DNA of 64,000 nucleotides from UBA8199 sp035358715. Its GTDB lineage: Bacteria; Verrucomicrobiota; Verrucomicrobiia; Limisphaerales; UBA8199. The stretch's first letter is position 1, and every line of letters starts with the position of its first letter. The position numbers and the translations under genes are program-made. The stretch is from positions 1 to 64,000 of the forward strand of contig DAOPPX010000003.1 of assembly GCA_035358715.1 (NCBI GenBank), read 5' to 3'. The notes beneath the pieces are model-generated. The model did no database searches. It was not told the DNA's origin and worked only from the letters and a program-made list of their open reading frames with translations. This document shows positions 7,025 through 16,784 of this stretch, one piece after another.

Positions 7025-9126
7025 TCCAGGATTTGGAACAGGCTGGCGAAGTCGTCCGTCCAGAGCGGGATTCTGACGGAGTTGGTGCCGGCGGGGCTGG
7101 CGGCGCTGCGCACAGCGGGTGAGTTCATCAGCTCCCCGTTGTGCGACAGCAGAGCCCAGGTCGAGCCATAGAGCCACCATTCTTCGTCAGATTCCTCGTA
7201 ATCTATGGACGCCAGCTTGTAGTTGAAATGGCGGGCGAGGTTGACGACGACCGGCGCGAGGTTGAGGAAGTGATTTGAGATGTGAACCGCGATCACCCCA
7301 TCCGGGTGCAGGTGCCGCCGGTACACATCGAATGCCTCTTTGGTCAGCAGGTGAATGGGGACCGCATCGCTGCTGAAGGCATCGAGGACCAACAGGTCAA
7401 AGTTCTGCGGCGGCTCGTGCTCCATGGACAGCCGGGCGTCGCCGGTGGCAACCTCCACCAGAGCCGGGCAGTTGGTCAAGTAAGTGAACCACGACGCAGC
7501 GACCTGCTCCACCTGCGGGTTGATTTCGTAGAACCGCACATAATCGCCCGCGCGGCCAGAGGCGGCTATGGTGCCCGTGCCGAGCCCTACCACGCCGATG
7601 CGCCGCGGTCCAGGCGGCAGGGCGTTAATCGCCAGCGAAATGCCGCTCCCGGGTCCGTAGTAGCTGACCGGCTCAGCCGCGCGGTCCGGGCTGGTGAATT
7701 GCAGGCCGTGGGTGATCCGCCCGTGCTGCAAGAGCAGGTAGCGCAATTCGGGGTCCTGCCGCTCGTACTCGTAGACCGTCAGCACGCCATAGAAGTTGCG
7801 GGACTGGTAAAGGCGGCCCGCGGCCGAAGCGCGCGCTTCTTTCCAGAGCACCGCGCCCAGCCCCGCCACGCCCAGCGCCAGCCCGACGCAAGCCACGACT
7901 CTGGAACGGGAGAACAGGGCTCGCGGGGACGCCCGCCCTCCCGGCAGGCAGACCAGGACAAACAACAGGCCGCAAAGAACAAGCCCCCAGTGCAGTTCGT
8001 AGTAGTCGGTGAACAGCAGCGGCGCGCCGACGGCGACAAAGAGCCCGCCGAGCGCGCCGCCCAGGGCGATCATCAGGTAGAAGCCGGTCAGGTGGCGCGG
8101 GGCGGGCTTGAGGCGGTAGAGTTCGCCGTGACAAACCATGCAGCAGATGAAGAGCCCGCCGCAGTAAATCGCCAACTGCTTGTGCAGCGGCAGCTCGCCC
8201 GCGTTGAACAGCGCCCAGCACAACCCCGCCAGCGCGGCAATCAGCGCGAGCGCGTAGGGGAAACGCCGATACCAGCGCGCGCCGTCGAAGCAGATGATGA
8301 AGCTCAGCAGGTAAAGCGCCAGCGGCAGTATCCAAAGGAAGGGGATCACCGCGACGTCCTGGCACAACTTGTTGGTCACCGCCAGCAGCAGCACCGAGGC
8401 GCAGGCCGGCAGCAACAGCCACTGCAGCCGTTGGGGAATTGAGGGAGCAATGTTGACCTCGGCAGCCGGCGCGGCACGTGGCGCGGGGTCCGTGAGACCG
8501 TCTTCTGCATTCCGCATTCTTCCTTCTGCCTTCTCCCTTCGGTTTTCCGCCCTGACAAGCCTCACCGCGCAGAACCCGCAGCACAGGGCATAGGCCACCA
8601 AACCCCACGCCCAGAGGCTGGCTTGCGCCTGGCGGGTGAAATGGGTCTCGAAGAAGAACGGGTAGCTAAGCAGGGCCAGCAACGAGCCGATGTTGGACAG
8701 GGCGTAGAGCCGGTAGGGCGACGCGCCGGGCCGCGCGCGGCTGAACCAATACTGGATGAGGGGGCCGGTGGAAGCGAGCACGAAATAGGGCAGCCCGAGG
8801 CTGGCGCCCAGCAGCAGCAGAATCCGCAAGGTTGGATCCCCGGCGCCCTGCGGCTTCCAGGCATCGCCCGGCGTGATCGGCAGCAGCGCCACCGCGGCGG
8901 CCAGCAGCGCCAGGTGCGCCACCGCCTGCGTCCGAGGCTTGAGCCAGCGCGCGCTCCAATGCGCATAGGCGTAGCCCCCCACCAGCAGCACCTGGAAAAA
9001 CATCATGCAGGTGGTCCAGACGCCGGGGCCGCCGCCAAACCACGGCAGGATGTACTTGCCCATGAGCGGCTGCACCTGGAACAGGAGAAAGGCTCCGACA
9101 AAAATCGTCAGCGCGTATGAGGCCAT
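7021..9126 (-). CDS. Membrane protein fused to spermidine synthase-like domain
   Basis: 701 residues from the ATG at 9126 (MASYALTIFVGAFLLFQVQP); the open frame further upstream lacks a plausible start. The first ~450 residues form many transmembrane helices. The C-terminal part has a Rossmann methyltransferase-like fold with a SAM-site motif GVVGLGTGTIAA near residue 509, an acidic FYEIN and DLLVLDAFSSDAVP near residue 579, as in polyamine synthases. Such fused proteins are widespread and mostly uncharacterised; aminopropyl transfer is possible but not shown. Residues ~191-213 (NRREKAEGRMRNAEDG) come from a dispersed DNA repeat inserted in frame between helices. Confidence 0.85.
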   Translation of the reverse strand: MASYALTIFVGAFLLFQVQPLMGKYILPWFGGGPGVWTTCMMFFQVLLVGGYAYAHWSARWLKPRTQAVAHLALLAAAVALLPITPGDAWKPQGAGDPTLRILLLLGASLGLPYFVLASTGPLIQYWFSRARPGASPYRLYALSNIGSLLALLSYPFFFETHFTRQAQASLWAWGLVAYALCCGFCAVRLVRAENRREKAEGRMRNAEDGLTDPAPRAAPAAEVNIAPSIPQRLQWLLLPACASVLLLAVTNKLCQDVAVIPFLWILPLALYLLSFIICFDGARWYRRFPYALALIAALAGLCWALFNAGELPLHKQLAIYCGGLFICCMVCHGELYRLKPAPRHLTGFYLMIALGGALGGLFVAVGAPLLFTDYYELHWGLVLCGLLFVLVCLPGGRASPRALFSRSRVVACVGLALGVAGLGAVLWKEARASAAGRLYQSRNFYGVLTVYEYERQDPELRYLLLQHGRITHGLQFTSPDRAAEPVSYYGPGSGISLAINALPPGPRRIGVVGLGTGTIAASGRAGDYVRFYEINPQVEQVAASWFTYLTNCPALVEVATGDARLSMEHEPPQNFDLLVLDAFSSDAVPIHLLTKEAFDVYRRHLHPDGVIAVHISNHFLNLAPVVVNLARHFNYKLASIDYEESDEEWWLYGSTWALLSHNGELMNSPAVRSAASPAGTNSVRIPLWTDDFASLFQILD

Positions 9127-9425
9127 CAGGCCGGAGGGTGGCAGAAGGCCCGGAAACGTTGAAGCGCGAAAGCGCGTCACGACCCGCCCGCCAGCTTGCG
9201 CACTTCGAAGAGCTCCCTTCCTGGGCCTGGGAACGCCGTGTAGCCGGCCCAGGCGCGTTGCGCGGGATAAACAACAGGCATTGGTTGCGCCCGCCCACGC
9301 CGGACAATCCGCGGGCATGGAGAGGACGCCCTTACGCCGCAACGCTTTGGAATTGTGATTCCCGTCCCGGGGGGGCGCTCATTTCCGCATTGCGCTTTCG
9401 GGCGCGCTGACCCATAACAAGGCCC

Positions 9426-10952
9426 ATGTTGGCCAAGGTCTGCTCCGCCGCGGTAAGCGGCATCGAAGCCTACCCGGTCGAGGTGGAAGTCAACGCCGGG
9501 TACGGAGACACGCTTATTGTGATCGTGGGCCTCCCGGACACCGCGGTCAAAGAATCCCGCGACCGGGTGATGACAGCTTTGACCAATTCCGGGTTCAGCT
9601 TCACCTTCGGCCGCACCACCATCAACCTGGCGCCGGCCGACGTGAGGAAAGAAGGACCCAGCTTCGACCTGCCCATCGCCATCGGCATGGCGGCTGCCAG
9701 CGAACAGATGGAGAGCGACCAACTGGACAACTTCGTCATGGTCGGCGAGCTGGCCCTGACCGGCGCGGTGCGCCCGGTCAAAGGCGTCCTGCCCATCGCC
9801 TTGCGGGCGCGGGCGCAGGGCAAGCTCGGCATCCTGGTCCCGCCCGACAACGCCGCCGAGGCGGCCGTGGTTGCGGGCCTGCAAGTGATCCCGGTTCAGA
9901 ATCTGCGTGAGGCAGTGAGCTTCCTGGAAGGCGGGATCAAGCTCTCGCCGACGAAGGTGGACGTGGCGCAGATATTCGAGCAGGCGCCGGATGGCGAATT
10001 GGACTTCGCGGACGTCAAGGGACAGGAGTCCGTCAAGCGCGCGCTGGAGATTGCCGCGGCGGGCGGACACAACGTCTTGCTCATTGGGCCGCCTGGCACC
10101 GGCAAATCCATGCTGGCGAAGCGGCTGCCCACCATCCTGCCGCCGCTCACGCTGGAGGAGGCGCTCGAGACCACCAAGATTCACAGCATCGCCGGGCTGC
10201 TCTCGCCCGGCCAGGCGCTGGTGACGCGCCGCCCCTTTCGCGCGCCGCACCACACCGCGAGCGACGCCGGCTTGCTGGGGGGCAATGTAAATCCCACCCC
10301 CGGTGAAATCTCGCTCGCGCATCACGGCGTGCTGTTCCTCGATGAGTTGCCCGAGTTCAAGCGCACCGTGCTGGAGACCATGCGCCAGCCGCTGGAGGAA
10401 GGACAGGTGACGATCTCCCGCGCCGCCGGCACGATGACTTTCCCCTCCCAGTTCATGCTGGTGGCCGCCATGAACCCGACGCCTGACGGCAAGATGCCCG
10501 GCGAGTCGCGGAGCTCGCCGCGTGAGATTCAGAATTACCTGGGGCGCATCTCCGGCCCTTTGCTCGACCGCATAGACCTGCACGTTGAAGTTCCGCCGGT
10601 CAAGTTCCGGGAGATCACCAGCGCGCGGACGGGCGAAGCCTCCGAGCAGATTCGGGGGCGGGTGGTGGCGGCGCGCCAGCGCCAGCAGGCGCGCTTTAAG
10701 GACAAACCGAAGATCACCTGCAACGCCCGCATGGGCAGCCGCGAACTGAAGAGCTACTGCGCCCTGGACGAGCCGACGATGGACCTGCTCAAGTTCGCCA
10801 TGAGCGATCTGAACCTGAGCGCGCGGGCCTACGACCGCATTCTGAAGGTCGCCCGCACCATCGCCGACCTGGCCGGCGCGGAGAAGATCGCCAGCGAGCA
10901 CATCTCGGAAGCCATTCAGTATCGCTCGCTGGACCGGCAATTGTGGGCCTGA
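9426..10952 (+). CDS. comM: YifB family Mg chelatase-like AAA ATPase (ComM)
   Basis: 508 residues, the usual full length. The N-terminal Lon-like domain starts AKVCSAAVSGIEAYPVEVEV. The central AAA+ module has Walker A GPPGTGKSML near residue 220 and Walker B VLFLDELPEF near residue 302, with an HHTASDAGLLGG segment typical of the family. The C-terminus holds the YifB-specific domain (ARAYDRILKVARTIADLAG, then AIQYRSLDR). ComM is a hexameric helicase that promotes branch migration in natural transformation and recombination. The gene stands alone and its 3' end abuts a degraded region. Confidence 0.93.
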   Translation: MLAKVCSAAVSGIEAYPVEVEVNAGYGDTLIVIVGLPDTAVKESRDRVMTALTNSGFSFTFGRTTINLAPADVRKEGPSFDLPIAIGMAAASEQMESDQLDNFVMVGELALTGAVRPVKGVLPIALRARAQGKLGILVPPDNAAEAAVVAGLQVIPVQNLREAVSFLEGGIKLSPTKVDVAQIFEQAPDGELDFADVKGQESVKRALEIAAAGGHNVLLIGPPGTGKSMLAKRLPTILPPLTLEEALETTKIHSIAGLLSPGQALVTRRPFRAPHHTASDAGLLGGNVNPTPGEISLAHHGVLFLDELPEFKRTVLETMRQPLEEGQVTISRAAGTMTFPSQFMLVAAMNPTPDGKMPGESRSSPREIQNYLGRISGPLLDRIDLHVEVPPVKFREITSARTGEASEQIRGRVVAARQRQQARFKDKPKITCNARMGSRELKSYCALDEPTMDLLKFAMSDLNLSARAYDRILKVARTIADLAGAEKIASEHISEAIQYRSLDRQLWA

Positions 10953-11822
10953 ACGCCCGGCCTGGAGCAGGAATCGAACGGCAGCCCGAAGGCGCTGACA
11001 GCCTGGCCGTGCGGCACGACGTAGTCGAACGCGTTGCTCGCACGCGGCATCACCCGGCCCACGGCGCCGCTGTTGCCCGGCGGCACGTAGTTCGTCCGGG
11101 CCAGGTCCTGGCGCAGATTGGTCGTGCGGTCGAAACGGTCGAAGGCGTTGACAAAGAGCACGCGCGACTGCGCCAGGTTGGAGGCGCGCCGGCAGCCGAC
11201 GACTTCGGAGGGGAAGTCTCTCCGCCGCTGTTGACCGCCGCGACGCGGACGTAGAAATCGGCATCGGCGGGCAGATTGGCCAGGGTGGGGGAAGTTGTCT
11301 CACCCCCGCTGATGGCCGCCAAGCGGCCGAAACCGTAGCCGTTGGTGGAGACATAGACAGCGTAGCCGACGGCCTCGCCGCTGCCGGCCTGGGCGACCGG
11401 GATGTTCCAGGAGATTTGCACGCCCTCCGGCACCGCCACCGCGCGGACGCTGGCCGGCGGCTCGGGCGGGAAGTCCAGCGGCAGGCCGTCGAACTCATTC
11501 ATGTACTTCACCACGGCATGGTAAGAGGCCCGCGCCACCCAGTTGCGCGCTTTGGGGTCCAGCAGCAGCCTGATGTCGCTGGTGTTGTCGTGGAAGGCCA
11601 CCTCGATGATTGTGGCGTCCATCTCGCCGCCGAAATTAATCGTATTGATCTCGCCATAACTCCCGGCATAGGTGATACCCGTGCCCCGGTCCGTCCAGCG
11701 CAGTTCCAGGAAGGCGTTCATGTTCGTCATATCACGGGTGACCTCCAGGCCGCAGAGGGTGGCAAGCCGGACCTGGTTGGGGGTGCGATTCTCAGCGGCG
11801 CGGTTGTAAAGCGAGTGTGAGC
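10953..11822 (-). pseudogene. Remnant of N-acetylmuramoyl-L-alanine amidase-like gene with FN3 domain
   Basis: Read on the minus strand, the frame holds SHSLYNRAAENRTPNQ, then INFGGEMDATIIEVAFHDN and LLLDPKARNWVARASYHAVV (amidase_3-like C-terminal half), then a fibronectin type III-like domain (SVRAVAVPEGVQISWNIP ... YVRVAAVNSGGETSP). The product then shifts frame at a C-run (GGGG on the plus strand at 11210-11213) and continues as SEVVG...RVLFVNAFDRFDRTTNLRQD and FDYVVPHGQAV. Both ends are missing: the 5' side stops at the junction with the restriction-enzyme remnant and the 3' side stops after LPFDSC next to yifB. One added base would restore the frame, so that shift could be a sequencing error, but the truncations are real in this assembly. 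Confidence 0.75.
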
Positions 11823-12632
11823 CGGCCCTTGGGTGAGATAGCCGATGTGAACTTCGGGAAGCAGCTTCGTGACAGAAAGAAATTCCCCGAAGATGTGATC
11901 AGAGCGCCGAGCGTCCGCGCGATTCCCCACACACACCGTCCTTGTTACACAGGTCGCGACGTCAACCGGCATTCCCTGAAGTGGGGGAACCTTGCCTGCC
12001 TCAGGAGTGAGGTGGCTCGCTGCGGGGGTTGCTGGGACAGCGCCAAGCACGATGCTAAGAACAAGCTCGTGACGAGACAGATCGGGCGCTATCCGGACTT
12101 CGCGCTGGACGACGCTGGCTGGCACTGTCTCAACACGATGTTCATGATTACTCCACGTGAAGAGGACACGAATCCGAAGTACTTGCTGGGATTGCTCAAC
12201 TCAAAGGTCATGCGCGCCGTCTGGCTCGACCGTTACTATGACCAGAGGCGCACCTTCCCGAAGATTAAAGGCACGTACTTGAAACAGTTGCCGACCCGCG
12301 TGGTCAACTTCTCCGATCCTTCCGACAGACGTCACCACGACCGGGTGGTCCAGCTTGTGGGGTTGATGGTTAATTTGCACCAGCGCCAGGCTGCCGCCAA
12401 GACCCCACAGGAAAAGACCGCCCTGGAGCGCCAAATCGCCGCCACTGACAGCCAGCTCGACCAACTCGTCTACGCCCTCTACGGCCTGACCGACGCCGAG
12501 ATCAAGATCGTTGAGAAGGGGCGACCTGGGCTACCGGACCGAGGTCGGAGGACCAGCGTCTCGGAGTTTGTCGCGGTAGAGGCCGATCTGATCGAGGGGC
12601 AAGGGTTGGAACCCGAGTTTCCGTGCGGGTGA
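11817..12632 (+). pseudogene. C-terminal fragment of type IIG/Eco57I-like restriction-methylase (specificity domain)
   Basis: The open frame begins at a GTG inside the amidase remnant. The residues to about 235 match the TaqI/Eco57I-like target-recognition domain: LGEIADVNFGKQ, YTGRDVNRHSLKWG, NTMFMITP, then KYLLGLLNSKVMRAVW and KIKGTYLKQLP. They end with the typical C-terminus DQLVYALYGLTDAEIKIVE near 12519. After that the frame runs on through sequence antisense to the neighbouring glycosidase gene, because the natural stop is gone. No methylase motifs (NPPY) or nuclease residues are present, so this is a dead fragment of a much larger restriction-modification gene. Confidence 0.75.
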
Positions 12633-14639
12633 ACTGCGCCGCAGAGCGAAGTCCCGGGCGCGGGGCGGGGTGCCGGGCGGGCGGCGGAAGGAGGTGGCAG
12701 CGTTGGTGAGGTTGTTCTCCAACCGGATCATGTCGGAGGTGGCCAGCCAGTAGGCATGCAGCCATTTGCCGACACAAACGTTGCGGGCCACGACGTTATG
12801 CTCAGGCGGCACGCCCTTGAAGTCGGTTCCCGTTATGGCGGGGCCGCCGGGCGGGCCGTAGTAACGGTCGAGAGTCTGAAGCGCGGGATAACGCTCGCGG
12901 TAAAGGGACAGCGGGACTTCGGCCAGGCGGCGGCGCATCGTATTGTCCACCATGCCATGCCAGACGGGGGAGGTGTTCAGGCCGCGGCCATCGAGTTCGA
13001 CGGCGTGGTTGCAGTCCACAAAGATGTTATTGAGGACCTGGTGATCGCGTCCGCCGCCCAGGAACGCGGCGCGCTGGACCCGGTAGAAGACGTTGCCGAC
13101 GATCTCCGTGCCGCTCACACAGTCGTCCATGTAAACGCCCATCGAGCCCATGCCGACGCCGCCCGTGTCGTGGATGAAGTTGTGGCGGATGCGATTGCCG
13201 CGGTAGGTGTAATCGCGCCCCGTGTAGATGGCCCCAACGTCACCGGTCTCCAGGGCAATGTGGTGTATCTCGTTGAACTCGATGAGGTGGTCGTTGCCGT
13301 TGAACAGGATGGCGCAGTGGGGATGATCGTGGATGAGGTTGTGCGAGGCGCGCTGGCCCACACCACCGATGAGGACCGCCGGGACGTAGCACTTGGACCA
13401 CCGGCCCTGGCGGGCAAGATGGCAGTTCTCGACGAAGTGTTCGCCGGGGCGGAGGGTCTGCCGGTCGCCGCCCTCCATTGAGACGCCGCCGTCGCCGGTG
13501 TCGAATAGGTCGCACGCCTGGACGCCGTGCCCGGTGCCGCCGGCAATCGTGACGCCATAGTTGCCGATGTTCCGGATGAGGCAGCCGGCAATGCGGTTGC
13601 TGACGCCGCCCCGTATTTCCACCGCGCTGCCGCGGGTGGCTTCGAGGGTCAGACCGCGGAAGGTGACATGCGAGGCCTCCGTCAGCTTGAGCAGGGGTTC
13701 GGCGAGTAGCGAGAGCAGGGCTTCGGGCGCGCCCTTTGCCCCCGGCTTGCTGCCGGGCGGCCAGAAGTAGAGGCGCCCCGCCTGATGATCCAGGAACCAC
13801 TCGCCAGGCTGGTCGAGTTCCTCCAACACGTTCAGGAAGTGGAACCGCTGTCCTTTGCGGAAACCATAAAGCCCGTGAGGCGCGGTGGTATTGATCAGCC
13901 GGCGTTCGAGGTCAATCGAGGCCACCTGCTCATAGGAATTCGCCCAGTCCCAGGTCCAATAGCCGTGCACCCACACGCCGCGGGTGTCCCTCCACCCGCG
14001 CGGCCGATCACCGTCGTACAGGAACCCCGCCTCAAGCTTGCCAATCTGGCCACCGTGTCCGTCACCTTCACCGCCGCCCTCGGGGAAACCGGCAATGCGC
14101 TCGCACTGGCCTTCGTTGGGCCAGCGGGCAAGCGTCATCGGGCGGCCGTCATAGAACAACTCGCAGTGAGAGGCGGCAAGCGGGCGGGCAAAGCCGCGCG
14201 ACCGCATCTGACCGAAGTCGGAGAGTCCAAGGGCCTTGAGGTCCCACTGGACGACATGGGCACGGGCCGGTTCAGGCAATCGGGCGAGGATTGCGGGATC
14301 GGCAACGGGCGAGCAGCCGGGGAGCATGCGGCCGCCGAGCAGGCGAACCGTGTCACCCCTGGCGGCCCGCCAGACAACCGGGGCCTTTGGCGTGCCGGAA
14401 TCGGCGGCGGTGAGTTCCAGGGCGTTGGTGCGGAGGTAATTGCCGCCGCGGAGCCAGATAGTGAGGGTGCCTTTGGGGGGCTTGCCGCTTTGCCTGAGGC
14501 GGCGGACCTCGTCGCGGGCGCGCTCCAGCGTGGCGAAGGGCTTGCTCCGGGTGCCGGGATTGGCGTCCCGGCCCTCGGGCGAGATGTGGAACTCATGCGC
14601 AGAACCGGGGACAGCGGCCAGCACAATGACGCTGAGCAT
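12531..14639 (-). CDS. Secreted right-handed beta-helix protein, GH141-like
   Basis: 702 residues from the ATG at 14639 (MLSVIVLAAVPGSAHEFHIS); a GTG at 14687 would give a longer signal region. The start FHISPEGRDANPGTRSKPFA and TLERARDEVR is the canonical opening of secreted beta-helix glycosidases and lyases. Parallel beta-helix rungs follow (SHVTFRGLTLEATRGSAVEI, NRIAGCLIRNIGNYGVTIAG, HCAILFNGNDHLIEFNEIHH). The overall order resembles GH141 (fucosidase/xylanase-type) proteins. It probably acts on plant or algal polysaccharide outside the cell. Upstream sequence is a palindromic repeat, not coding. Confidence 0.8.
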   Translation of the reverse strand: MLSVIVLAAVPGSAHEFHISPEGRDANPGTRSKPFATLERARDEVRRLRQSGKPPKGTLTIWLRGGNYLRTNALELTAADSGTPKAPVVWRAARGDTVRLLGGRMLPGCSPVADPAILARLPEPARAHVVQWDLKALGLSDFGQMRSRGFARPLAASHCELFYDGRPMTLARWPNEGQCERIAGFPEGGGEGDGHGGQIGKLEAGFLYDGDRPRGWRDTRGVWVHGYWTWDWANSYEQVASIDLERRLINTTAPHGLYGFRKGQRFHFLNVLEELDQPGEWFLDHQAGRLYFWPPGSKPGAKGAPEALLSLLAEPLLKLTEASHVTFRGLTLEATRGSAVEIRGGVSNRIAGCLIRNIGNYGVTIAGGTGHGVQACDLFDTGDGGVSMEGGDRQTLRPGEHFVENCHLARQGRWSKCYVPAVLIGGVGQRASHNLIHDHPHCAILFNGNDHLIEFNEIHHIALETGDVGAIYTGRDYTYRGNRIRHNFIHDTGGVGMGSMGVYMDDCVSGTEIVGNVFYRVQRAAFLGGGRDHQVLNNIFVDCNHAVELDGRGLNTSPVWHGMVDNTMRRRLAEVPLSLYRERYPALQTLDRYYGPPGGPAITGTDFKGVPPEHNVVARNVCVGKWLHAYWLATSDMIRLENNLTNAATSFRRPPGTPPRARDFALRRSSPARKLGFQPLPLDQIGLYRDKLRDAGPPTSVR

Positions 14640-14691
14640 CAATCCGCGGATTGTGCCGGGTATTCCCCACCCCGCACGAAATACCACCAGA

Positions 14692-14761
14692 CCGGAGCGC
14701 GGGCATCTTGCCCGCTTACAGGGTCCAAACGGGCTAAGCGGGCAAGATGCCCGCGCTCCGG
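14692..14761. repeat. Perfect 27-bp inverted repeat (dyad family 1)
   Basis: Arms 14692-14718 and 14735-14761 are exact reverse complements around a 16-base loop. Each arm contains a GCGGGCATCTTGCCCGC palindrome. It lies 53 bases upstream of the glycosidase start and would fold into a long hairpin in RNA or a cruciform in DNA. Arm sequence and length suggest a REP/MITE-like dispersed element. Confidence 0.8.
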
Positions 14762-14856
14762 CCTTGCCGGTGTGAAATGTCCAGATCAAGCTGGTGCGCA
14801 TGTGTTGAAGGAAAGCCCGCAGGAATCGGAGAGTCTTGCCAACCATCCGGCTGTCA

Positions 14857-15114
14857 TCATCCTCCCGCAGACTTCAGATCAATGATCTTCACCTCTTTAA
14901 CGGCGTGATCAACCCAGTAACAAACCGCCGCATTTCCGATGACGGCTACTTGAATTGGCCGCCCAATCTCGTCCTGCTCGGCGTAGTCGCCGGGGCGAGA
15001 AGGATCTTGGGCCAGTTCGTCAAACAGGCGAGTGATGATTTGCTGCTCCCGCCTTGGATGGCCGCGGAGCGTAGCGATGACTTCTGCCGCAATGAAAACG
15101 CGGTAGGGGCTCAT
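14857..15114 (-). CDS. RelE/ParE-like toxin
   Basis: 85 residues from the ATG at 15114, which overlaps the antitoxin stop (ATGA). The sequence (YRVFIAAEVIATLRGHPRRE, LAQDPSRPGDYAEQDE, IQVAVIGNAAVCYWVDHAV, VKIIDLKS) has the order of ParE/RelE toxins: two N-terminal helices, then a beta-sheet with a conserved Y/W-VDH strand and a C-terminal I-x-D. It probably cleaves mRNA at the ribosome or poisons gyrase. It is neutralised by the product of the coupled upstream gene. Confidence 0.75.
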   Translation of the reverse strand: MSPYRVFIAAEVIATLRGHPRREQQIITRLFDELAQDPSRPGDYAEQDEIGRPIQVAVIGNAAVCYWVDHAVKEVKIIDLKSAGG

Positions 15115-15320
15115 CCCTTTGCTTCGCCGGAAGCCAGCTCCCCCTTCCAATCTTCCAGCGCCGTCCAGTGAGCGGGTTCAGTGTCGTCAATGCGGCGGGT
15201 CATTTCCGCGCGCCAGGCTGGGTCGTGCTGCAACCGGAGGTGGAAGAGAAAGGCAGCCAGTTCATTCTGCTGCTTTGTCGGCAGGCTTGCCACCGCCCGC
15301 ATCAATTCAGCCATGCTCAT
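15111..15320 (-). CDS. Small antitoxin of the adjacent toxin
   Basis: 69 residues (MAELMRAVASLPTKQQNEL, then LRLQHDPAWRAEMTRRIDD). The size, charged helical character and position directly upstream of the ParE/RelE-like gene with a 4-base overlap identify it as the antitoxin. No clear ribbon-helix-helix is visible; the N-terminal helix may pair with a partner to bind the operator. It belongs to the group of short antitoxins that precede ParE-type toxins in Planctomycetes-Verrucomicrobia-type genomes. Confidence 0.65.
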   Translation of the reverse strand: MSMAELMRAVASLPTKQQNELAAFLFHLRLQHDPAWRAEMTRRIDDTEPAHWTALEDWKGELASGEAKG

Positions 15321-15455
15321 GGCGTCAACCTACAACTTCGCGCGGCGACCCGCAAGCCTTTGCCAGCCAGCTAGCCGTGCTTCCGCGCCCGCGCTCAGTT
15401 GCGCCTGGCATTCGCCGCCGGGTCGCCGGTTATGCGAACGCGGCAACCGCAGCGG

Positions 15456-16544
15456 TCACAACTCCTTCATCGCAGTGTCCATTGCGGCGAAGAGCTGACC
15501 CATGGTCGCCTCGGTCTCGTCGCCCATGTTCGAGATGCGGAACGTGGTGCCCTTGATCTTGCCGTAGCCGCCGTTAATGAGGAAGCCCTGGTTCTTGACC
15601 AGCTTCACCAGTTTTTCCGCATCCACTACCCGCCCACCGGGGCGCGCGCCGTTATTGACGCAGGTCAGCGTGAGCGACTCGAAGCCCTTGTCGGGGAAGA
15701 GCGTGAAGCCGTGTTTGGCCGCCCAGTCGCGGGTGAGCTGGTTGGTGCGGCGATGCCGCGCATAACGCGCCTCCAGCCCCTCGGCGAAGATGTCCTGCAG
15801 CTTGGACTCCAGCGCATAGACGTGACCGATGCTCGGCGTGCTGGGCGTCATGTTCTGCGCGGCGTTCTTCTGGAACTCCACGAAGTCGAAGTAGTAGCCG
15901 CGGTCCTTGACCGTCGCCGCCTTCGCCAGCGCCGCCGGCGAACAGACGAAGAGCGCCGTGCCCGGCGGCAGCGCCAGGGCCTTCTGCGTCCCGGCCAGCA
16001 GCACGTCAATGCCCAGCTCGTCAAACTTGAGCGGCACCGCGCTCATCGAGCTGACCGAGTCCACGATGAACATTACGTCCGGATACTTCTTCTTAAGCGC
16101 GGCAATCTCCTCGATGGGGCTCATCACACCGGTCGAGGTCTCGTTGTGGATGACCGTCAGCGCGTCGAACTGGCCGGTCGCCAGCTTCTTGTCCACGTCC
16201 GCCGCGCGGATGGGCGATCCCCACGGCACTTGCAGCCCTTCGGCGTCCTTGCCGCAGCGCTTCGAGACATCGAGCCATTTGTCCGAGAAGGCGCCGCACA
16301 TGCAGTTGAGCACCTTTCGGGACACCAGGTTGCGGATGGCGCCTTCCATCACGCCCCAGGCGGAGGACGTGCTGATATAGACCAGTTGCTTCGTGTAGAG
16401 CAACTGCTGGAGTTGCGGTTGTATCCTCGCGTAGAGGTCTTTGAAGCCCTGCCCCCGATGCCCAATCATCGGCTTGCAGAAAGCGCGGAAGGTTTTCTCG
16501 CTGACCTCTATCGGTCCGGGTATGTATAATTTGACGTGGCCCAT
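15456..16544 (-). CDS. Class V aminotransferase (serine/alanine-glyoxylate type)
   Basis: 362 residues from the ATG at 16544 (MGHVKLYIPGPIEVSEKTFR); an ATG at 16565 would add seven residues. Fold-type I class V PLP enzyme: TSSAWGVMEGAIRNL, the PLP-ring aspartate in FIVDSVSSMSAVPLKF and the Schiff-base lysine in AGTQKALALPPG. The C-terminal KIKGTTFRISNMGDETEA is typical of the alanine-glyoxylate/serine-pyruvate aminotransferase group. Cytosolic, probably acting in glycine/serine or glyoxylate metabolism. It is divergent from the neighbouring glycosidase gene, with 240 bases of shared upstream sequence. Confidence 0.88.
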   Translation of the reverse strand: MGHVKLYIPGPIEVSEKTFRAFCKPMIGHRGQGFKDLYARIQPQLQQLLYTKQLVYISTSSAWGVMEGAIRNLVSRKVLNCMCGAFSDKWLDVSKRCGKDAEGLQVPWGSPIRAADVDKKLATGQFDALTVIHNETSTGVMSPIEEIAALKKKYPDVMFIVDSVSSMSAVPLKFDELGIDVLLAGTQKALALPPGTALFVCSPAALAKAATVKDRGYYFDFVEFQKNAAQNMTPSTPSIGHVYALESKLQDIFAEGLEARYARHRRTNQLTRDWAAKHGFTLFPDKGFESLTLTCVNNGARPGGRVVDAEKLVKLVKNQGFLINGGYGKIKGTTFRISNMGDETEATMGQLFAAMDTAMKEL

Positions 16545-16784
16545 AAATCGGCTGGATTCTTCCATCAGTGCGGGAGAAAAGGCAAGGGATTTTGGCGGAG
16601 CGAAGCGTTGCGGCGTCGCAGGAGCGCATCAAGTTCGACTATCCTCCGCCAATGACATCTCCCGACAGCAGTTTCACGGTGCCGCCGCTGGCCGCTGTGG
16701 GTTGGCCAGGCGCGCCGCTGCCTGCCCGGCCTCCTGCGCAAGGTGCTGGTATTCCCTGGCCATGTCATTAGCCTGAACAGAGTT

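Noticed and set aside
9177..11498. Very long minus-strand open frame (over 770 codons) across the yifB region
   Set aside because: Arg/Ala/Gly-rich composition with no domain; it is antisense to yifB, whose AAA+ motifs are unambiguous. High GC leaves such frames open by chance.
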